Assembly: GCF_004127445.1 (NCBI RefSeq)
Contig: NZ_QEXM01000043.1
Coordinates: 558,001 to 622,000, forward strand
DNA length: 64,000 bases
Direction: 5' to 3'
Origin: Streptomyces alfalfae
Lineage (GTDB): Bacteria; Actinomycetota; Actinomycetes; Streptomycetales; Streptomycetaceae
In this document: piece after piece, positions 60,073-64,000 of the stretch
Layout: each line of letters opens with the position of its first letter
Position numbering within the stretch: the first letter of the stretch is position 1
Program-made: the position numbers and the translations under genes
Notes under the pieces: generated by a model
Databases searched by the model: none
The model's input: the letters and a program-made list of their open reading frames with translations, nothing else
Told to the model about the DNA's origin: nothing

Positions 60073-60174
60073 CCGCCCCGGGAACGTGAAGCGTTGGGCC
60101 ACGTTCCCGGGGCGGCACTTGAGCAGCCCGCTCGGCTGCTCAAGTCCGGTCGGGAGCCGTCCCCCCCGACCGGA
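60073..60174 (-). terminator. Cluster of three consecutive hairpins
   Basis: Three perfect stems follow the deaminase stop on the minus strand: arms at 60145-60154/60165-60174 (10 bp), 60117-60128/60134-60145 (12 bp), and 60073-60088/60100-60115 (16 bp). They lie between the deaminase gene and the downstream permease gene, so they may end transcription or stabilise the upstream mRNA. Confidence 0.8.
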
Positions 60175-60184
60175 GTTCCAGGTG

Positions 60185-61594
60185 TCAGCTCCCGGCGGCG
60201 ATCCGCGCCAGGCGCTGCGCCTCGTCCCGCGTGGAGCGGGCTATGGCGTCCTCGTCGGCGTGGAGCAGGCGGCCGTCCTCGACGACCGGCCTGCCGTTGA
60301 CGAGGGAGAGGGTGACCGGCGCCGCCGCGCCGAAGACGACGGCGGTCACCGGGTCGGCGATCGAGGCGTGCCCGATGCCGTCGATCTTCCAGAGCACGAG
60401 ATCGGCGAGCTTGCCGGCCTCCAGGGAGCCGATCTGCGCGGCCCTGCCCAGGACCTGCGCGCCGCCGTAGGTGCCGAGGCGCAGGGCCTGGCGGGCGTTG
60501 AGCGCGGCCTCCCGGTGCGCGCCGAGGCGGTTGATCAGCAGGGCGTTGCGCAACTCGGTGTGGAGTTCGCCGGACTCGTTGGAGGCGGTGCCGTCGACGC
60601 CGAGGCCGACCGGGACGCCCGCCCTCAGCATGTCGGGGACGCGGGCGATGCCGGCGGCCAGGCGCGCGTTGGAGGAGGGGCAGTGCGCCACACCCGTGCC
60701 GGTGCGGGCGAAGGCGGCGATGTCGGAGTCGTTCATGTGGACGCAGTGCGCCATCCACACGTCGTCGCCGAGCCAGCCGGTCGACGCGAAGTAGTCGGTC
60801 GGGCCCATGCCGAACAGCTCGTGGCAGAACCGTTCCTCCTCGACCGTCTCACTGCCGTGGGTGTGCAGCCGCACGCCGAGGCGACGCCCCAACTCGGCGC
60901 CCTGCCTCATGAGTTCGGTGGAGACGGAGAAGGGCGAGCAGGGGGCGACGGCCACCTGCGTCATCGCGTCGAAGGAGGCGTCGTGGTGCTTCTTCACCGT
61001 CTCCTCGGTCGCGGCGAGCGCGCCCTCCAGGCTCTCCACGGCGAAGTCCGGCGGCAGGCCGCCGTCCTTCTCACTGCGGTCCATGGAGCCGCGGGCCAGG
61101 GTGAACCGCACGCCCATCTCGGCGGCGGCGCGGATGATCGACCCGGAGATGTCGCCGGAGCCGCGCGGGAAGACGTAGTGGTGGTCCATGGCGGTGGTGA
61201 CACCGCCGCGGGCCAGCATGCCGAGAGAGCCCTGCGCGGCGGCGTAGGTCATCTGCTCGTCGATGCGGGCCCACGTCGGGTACAACGCGGTCAGCCAGTT
61301 GAACAGGTTGTGGTCGGTGGCGAGGCCGCGGGTGATCCACTGGTAGAAGTGGTGGTGGGTGTTGATCAGACCCGGGGTGATCAGGTGGCCGGTGGCGTCC
61401 ACGCGGCGTACGACGTTCTCCAGGCCCTCGGGAGCCCTGCCCGCGCCGACCGACTCGATCCGCTTGCCGGCGACGACCACGTGTCCCGAGGCGTACTCGG
61501 TGTCGTCGGCGTCGACGGTCGCGATGGCGGCGTTCTCTATGACGATGCGCTCGACGGCGACTTCTGTGCCGTCGGGGGTTGCCGATGCTGCCAT
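60185..61594 (-). CDS. 8-oxoguanine deaminase (amidohydrolase, ATZ/TRZ family)
   Basis: A 469-aa amidohydrolase that would convert 8-oxoguanine to uric acid. The metal centre is seen in LINTHHHFYQWITR, His in VRLHTHGSETVEEE, and His/Asp in WMAHCVHMNDSD and LGVDGTASNES. The N-terminal strands (VIENAAIATVDADD) and the C-terminal composite fold fit hydroxydechloroatrazine-type deaminases. AAGGAAG lies before the ATG. It is 42 bp downstream of an NCS2 permease gene and in the uricase cluster, supporting a purine substrate. Confidence 0.88.
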   Translation of the reverse strand: MAASATPDGTEVAVERIVIENAAIATVDADDTEYASGHVVVAGKRIESVGAGRAPEGLENVVRRVDATGHLITPGLINTHHHFYQWITRGLATDHNLFNWLTALYPTWARIDEQMTYAAAQGSLGMLARGGVTTAMDHHYVFPRGSGDISGSIIRAAAEMGVRFTLARGSMDRSEKDGGLPPDFAVESLEGALAATEETVKKHHDASFDAMTQVAVAPCSPFSVSTELMRQGAELGRRLGVRLHTHGSETVEEERFCHELFGMGPTDYFASTGWLGDDVWMAHCVHMNDSDIAAFARTGTGVAHCPSSNARLAAGIARVPDMLRAGVPVGLGVDGTASNESGELHTELRNALLINRLGAHREAALNARQALRLGTYGGAQVLGRAAQIGSLEAGKLADLVLWKIDGIGHASIADPVTAVVFGAAAPVTLSLVNGRPVVEDGRLLHADEDAIARSTRDEAQRLARIAAGS

Positions 61595-61636
61595 GGTGCT
61601 TCCTTCTCTTCTGGTGGCGGTGGGCACGGCATGACC

Positions 61637-63067
61637 CTAGGAAGATTTGAGTGCCGCGGCCGACGGGCCGCGGGTGCCGAGGTGATGGAAGAACAGGTTG
61701 AGCGAGACGGCGACCAGGGCGCCGGCGCTGATGCCGGAACCGAGGACGGTCTGCGCCCAGGCGGGGAACTCCGCGTAGAAGGTGGGCGCGGCGAGCGGGA
61801 TGATGCCCGCTCCGAGCGACACGGCCACCAGGATGATGTTGGAGCTGTCGTCGAGTCCCGCCTCGGAGAGCGTACGGATGCCGCTGACCGCGATGGAGCC
61901 GAAGAGGACGATGCCCGCGCCGCCGAGCACCGGCATGGGGACCACGTTGACGACCGCGCCGAGCACCGGGAAGGCCCCGAGGACGATGAGCGCGCCACCG
62001 GCGACCGCGACGACGTAGCGGCTGCGGACGCGGGTCAGCGAGACCACGCCGACGTTCTGCGCGAAGGCGGAGGTCGGGAAGCCGCCGAAGACGGGACCCA
62101 CCAGGGTGGCGATGCCGTCGGTGCGCAGGCCCCGGGTGATGGTCCTGCCGTCGGTCTCGCGCTCGCAGATCTCGCCGAGGGCGAGCATGCCCGCGGCGGA
62201 CTCGGTCATGAGGACCAGCATCACGATGCAGAGCGAGAGGATCGCGGCGGGCTGGAAGGTGGGCGCGCCGGAGGCGAACGGCGTGGGCAGCGCGGCCAGC
62301 GGCGCGGACTGCACGGAGGTGAAGTCGGCCATGCCGAACGGGATGGCGGCGAGCGTGCCGATGAACATGCCCGCGAGCAGGGCGACTTGTCTGAGGAAGC
62401 CGCGGCCGAAACGCTGGAACAGCAGGATCACGACGAGCGTGAAGGCGGCGAGCGCCAGGTACTTCATGTCGCCGAACGCCGGGTCGGTGTCGTCGCCGCC
62501 CTGCGCCCACTTCACGGGCACGGGCATCAGTGTGACGCCGATGAGCGTGATGACGACCCCGGTGACCAGCGGCGGGAAGAAGCGCAGCAGCTTGCCGAAG
62601 AAGGGGCCCACGACGAGGCAGAAGACGCCGGCGACCATCACCGCGCCGTAGATCGCGGGGAGTTGCTCGCCCTTGGCGTTGGTCTCGGCGATGGCGAGGA
62701 TGGGGGCGATGCCCGCCGACGAGGCGGCGTTCACGAACGGCAGGCGGTTGCCGACGAATCCCTTGACACCGAGGGTCTGCAGGATGGTGGCGAGACCGGC
62801 GATCAGCAGTCCGGCGGCGATCAGCCGGGTCTGGGCGACGGTGTCCAGGCCACAGGCCTGGCCGATGATCAGCGGAGGGGTGACCACTCCCGCGTACATG
62901 GCGGCGATGTGCTGGAGTGCGGCGGGGACGAGCCGCGAGGGGTGGAGCTTCTCGTCCACCGGGTGACAGTCGACGGCCGGCGCTTCTTTCGCCGCCTCGG
63001 TTCCCGCTGTCATCTCCGATGGGGTGGAACACGGGCCTTTCGCCGGCCCCGATGCAGGCTGTGCCAT
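61637..63067 (-). CDS. NCS2 family nucleobase:cation symporter (uracil/xanthine permease-like)
   Basis: A 476-aa carrier with about 14 helices. The N-terminus (CHPVDEKLHPSRLVPAALQH) and GGAGGGAA ribosome site fix the start. NCS2 motifs include QTLGVKGFVGNRLPFVNA, MTESAAGMLALGEICERETD and SAFAQNVGVVSLTRVRSR. It differs substantially from the permease at 58455 and probably has different specificity. It lies between uricase and the deaminase in one operon, indicating import of xanthine, uric acid or oxidised purines. Confidence 0.9.
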   Translation of the reverse strand: MAQPASGPAKGPCSTPSEMTAGTEAAKEAPAVDCHPVDEKLHPSRLVPAALQHIAAMYAGVVTPPLIIGQACGLDTVAQTRLIAAGLLIAGLATILQTLGVKGFVGNRLPFVNAASSAGIAPILAIAETNAKGEQLPAIYGAVMVAGVFCLVVGPFFGKLLRFFPPLVTGVVITLIGVTLMPVPVKWAQGGDDTDPAFGDMKYLALAAFTLVVILLFQRFGRGFLRQVALLAGMFIGTLAAIPFGMADFTSVQSAPLAALPTPFASGAPTFQPAAILSLCIVMLVLMTESAAGMLALGEICERETDGRTITRGLRTDGIATLVGPVFGGFPTSAFAQNVGVVSLTRVRSRYVVAVAGGALIVLGAFPVLGAVVNVVPMPVLGGAGIVLFGSIAVSGIRTLSEAGLDDSSNIILVAVSLGAGIIPLAAPTFYAEFPAWAQTVLGSGISAGALVAVSLNLFFHHLGTRGPSAAALKSS

Positions 63068-63131
63068 TGCGGTTCCCTCCGGTGTGGCGCGCCCCCGCCC
63101 GCTGCGGTGGGGCGGGGGCGCGCGTCCCGCG

Positions 63132-64000
63132 TCAGAGGTTGGTCATGTCGACCGGGATCTTCGGCTCGACGCCGTCCCGCAGGATGGTGGCCTCGATGAG
63201 GCCGTAGGGACGGTCGGCGGCGTAGTAGACGGCTCCGTCCTTGGCCTCGTTGTCGAGGCCGAAGGGCGAGAGGTCCTGACGGAAGTGGTGCTTGTTGGGC
63301 GCGGAGAAGCGGATCTCGTCGATCTCGCTGCGGTTGTTGATGACCCGCGAACCCATCTGGTACAGCGTCTGCTGGAGGGAGAGCGAGTAGGTCTCCACGA
63401 AGGCGTGCAGGATGTGCTTCTTGGCCTGCTCGTACGACCGCTCCCAGCTCGGCATGCGCTGCTCGTCGCTGGTCCAGTTGTGGCGCCACCAGGTGGAGAG
63501 GGAGGTGGCGAGGATGCGGTCGTAGTCCTCCTTCAGGGTCGTGTACTTGTCCTTGATGAAGCCCCAGAACTCGGAGTTCGTCGAGTTCATCACGGTCAGG
63601 TCCTTCAGACCCGAGAGGACCTCGAACTTCTCGCCGTCATAGGTGATCTGGGCGAGCCGCGTCTCCTGGCCCTTGCGGACGAAGGAGTGGTTGACCTCGT
63701 CGGCGCCGATGAACTTGGCGTTGCTGTCGGAGCCGCCGATGCGCTCCCAGGCGTACTCCTCGATCCGGATGCGCGCGCGGTGGATGGAGGGCTGGCTGTC
63801 CACGAAGTGCCGGGCGAGGTGGATGCCGTACTGCTCGGCGGAGTCGATGCCGTATTCCTTGGCGAACGCGAAGCAGGTGTTCTTCGTCGTGTCCGTCGGC
63901 AGGCAGTTGGCGTTCGAGCCGTTGTAGTGGACGTCGTCCAGGTCGCCGGAGAGGGCGACGGAGACGTTCAGGTCCTTGATGTGGTGGGTGTCGCCGTCCC
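63132..64000 (-). CDS. Uricase (urate oxidase), partial at window edge
   Basis: About 289 residues of a protein of roughly 310; the N-terminus lies beyond the right edge. It contains HHIKDLNVSVALSGDLDDVH near the visible start, NANCLPTDTTKNTCFAFAKE, ARHFVDSQPSIHRARIRIEE, SFVRKGQETR, VMNSTNSEFWGFIKDKYTTL, and the C-terminal RFSAPNKHHFRQDLSPFGLD. Uricase is cofactor-free and oxidises urate to 5-hydroxyisourate with O2. The gene is first seen in the purine operon and is followed by an NCS2 permease 64 bp downstream. Normal C-terminal end. Confidence 0.95.
   Translation of the reverse strand, partial: DGDTHHIKDLNVSVALSGDLDDVHYNGSNANCLPTDTTKNTCFAFAKEYGIDSAEQYGIHLARHFVDSQPSIHRARIRIEEYAWERIGGSDSNAKFIGADEVNHSFVRKGQETRLAQITYDGEKFEVLSGLKDLTVMNSTNSEFWGFIKDKYTTLKEDYDRILATSLSTWWRHNWTSDEQRMPSWERSYEQAKKHILHAFVETYSLSLQQTLYQMGSRVINNRSEIDEIRFSAPNKHHFRQDLSPFGLDNEAKDGAVYYAADRPYGLIEATILRDGVEPKIPVDMTNL

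Noticed and set aside
58494..60089. A 531-codon plus-strand frame opposite the NCS2 permease
   Set aside because: Composition is that of antisense noise (RDRDE-rich) and it contradicts the strongly supported permease with its ribosome site.
59954..63199. A 1081-codon open frame on the plus strand across the deaminase and permease genes
   Set aside because: It lies antisense to three well-supported genes, has the low-complexity Arg/Gly/Asp/Glu/Val composition of GC-bias shadow frames, and has no family similarity.
1..64000. tRNA, rRNA, riboswitch, insertion sequence or prophage
   Set aside because: No cloverleaf, rRNA segment, recognisable riboswitch core, transposase, integrase or phage gene was noticed. 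Small RNAs cannot be excluded by eye.

Overview
The window is high-GC actinobacterial chromosome, almost certainly Streptomyces. The evidence is the strong G/C bias at third codon positions, frequent GTG starts, many ATGA and GTGA stop/start overlaps, AGGAGG-type ribosome sites, and families typical of the genus (DUF6278, DUF5955, DUF6185, DUF397 with a DUF5753 regulator, GH46 chitosanase, RNase Sa-like RNase). No rRNA, tRNA, CRISPR array, transposase, integrase or phage gene was seen. The content looks like a conserved chromosomal segment rather than an island. Its gene order resembles, from memory, the allantoin / malate synthase / sugar ABC region of S. coelicolor; this was not searched.

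Layout. 0-8 kb: the end of an amino-acid ABC ATPase, a DUF6278 gene, a 48-aa membrane peptide coupled to two PRC-barrel genes, an ABC-2 exporter divergent from a two-component pair, and a secreted SGNH hydrolase. 8-12.3 kb (minus): exonuclease III, an MBL-fold hydrolase, a fused PcaD/PcaC-like protein whose hydrolase nucleophile is Ala, a secreted phospholipase A2 and a membrane protein. 12.3-20 kb: a carbohydrate module with a ROK kinase, two 116-bp repeat elements, a CUT2-type ABC operon with two tandem paralogous binding lipoproteins, a GntR regulator and a divergent Gfo/Idh dehydrogenase. 20-24.4 kb: thioesterase, second two-component pair, small membrane protein, secreted RNase and SDR. 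24.5-28.2 kb: allantoicase, allantoinase and a divergent AllR-like IclR regulator. 28.2-35 kb: a repeat array, a MacB-like ABC exporter divergent from a third two-component pair, USP, MocR regulator and DUF5955. 35-46.8 kb: a MobA-like nucleotidyltransferase, malate synthase, HipA-like kinase, HxlR regulator and divergent aminotransferase, a C39-like protein, a VWA/membrane protein pair, phosphatase, thioesterase and secreted endonuclease I. 46.8-57.9 kb: DUF6185, methyltransferase, serine hydrolase, DUF5753/DUF397 pair, MATE pump with divergent PadR, MHS-type MFS permease, chitosanase and an NTF2-like protein. 57.9-64 kb (minus): purine salvage and degradation, with an internally deleted NCS2 permease, two full NCS2 permeases, 8-oxoguanine deaminase and the C-terminal part of uricase.

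How it fits together. Purine catabolism is the main theme. NCS2 carriers import purines. The deaminase and uricase process them towards 5-hydroxyisourate and allantoin. Allantoinase and allantoicase release ureidoglycolate, whose glyoxylate can be assimilated by malate synthase. A shared 15-bp motif (TTCC-N7-GGAA) lies upstream of allB, allR and aceB. At allR and aceB it exactly fills the promoter spacer, which suggests one IclR/AllR-controlled regulon spread over about 9 kb. Other readable circuits are a PadR/MATE operator (a 41-bp near-perfect palindrome), an HxlR/aminotransferase double operator, a GntR TTGTCCGGACAA site, and a palindrome at the chitosanase promoter.
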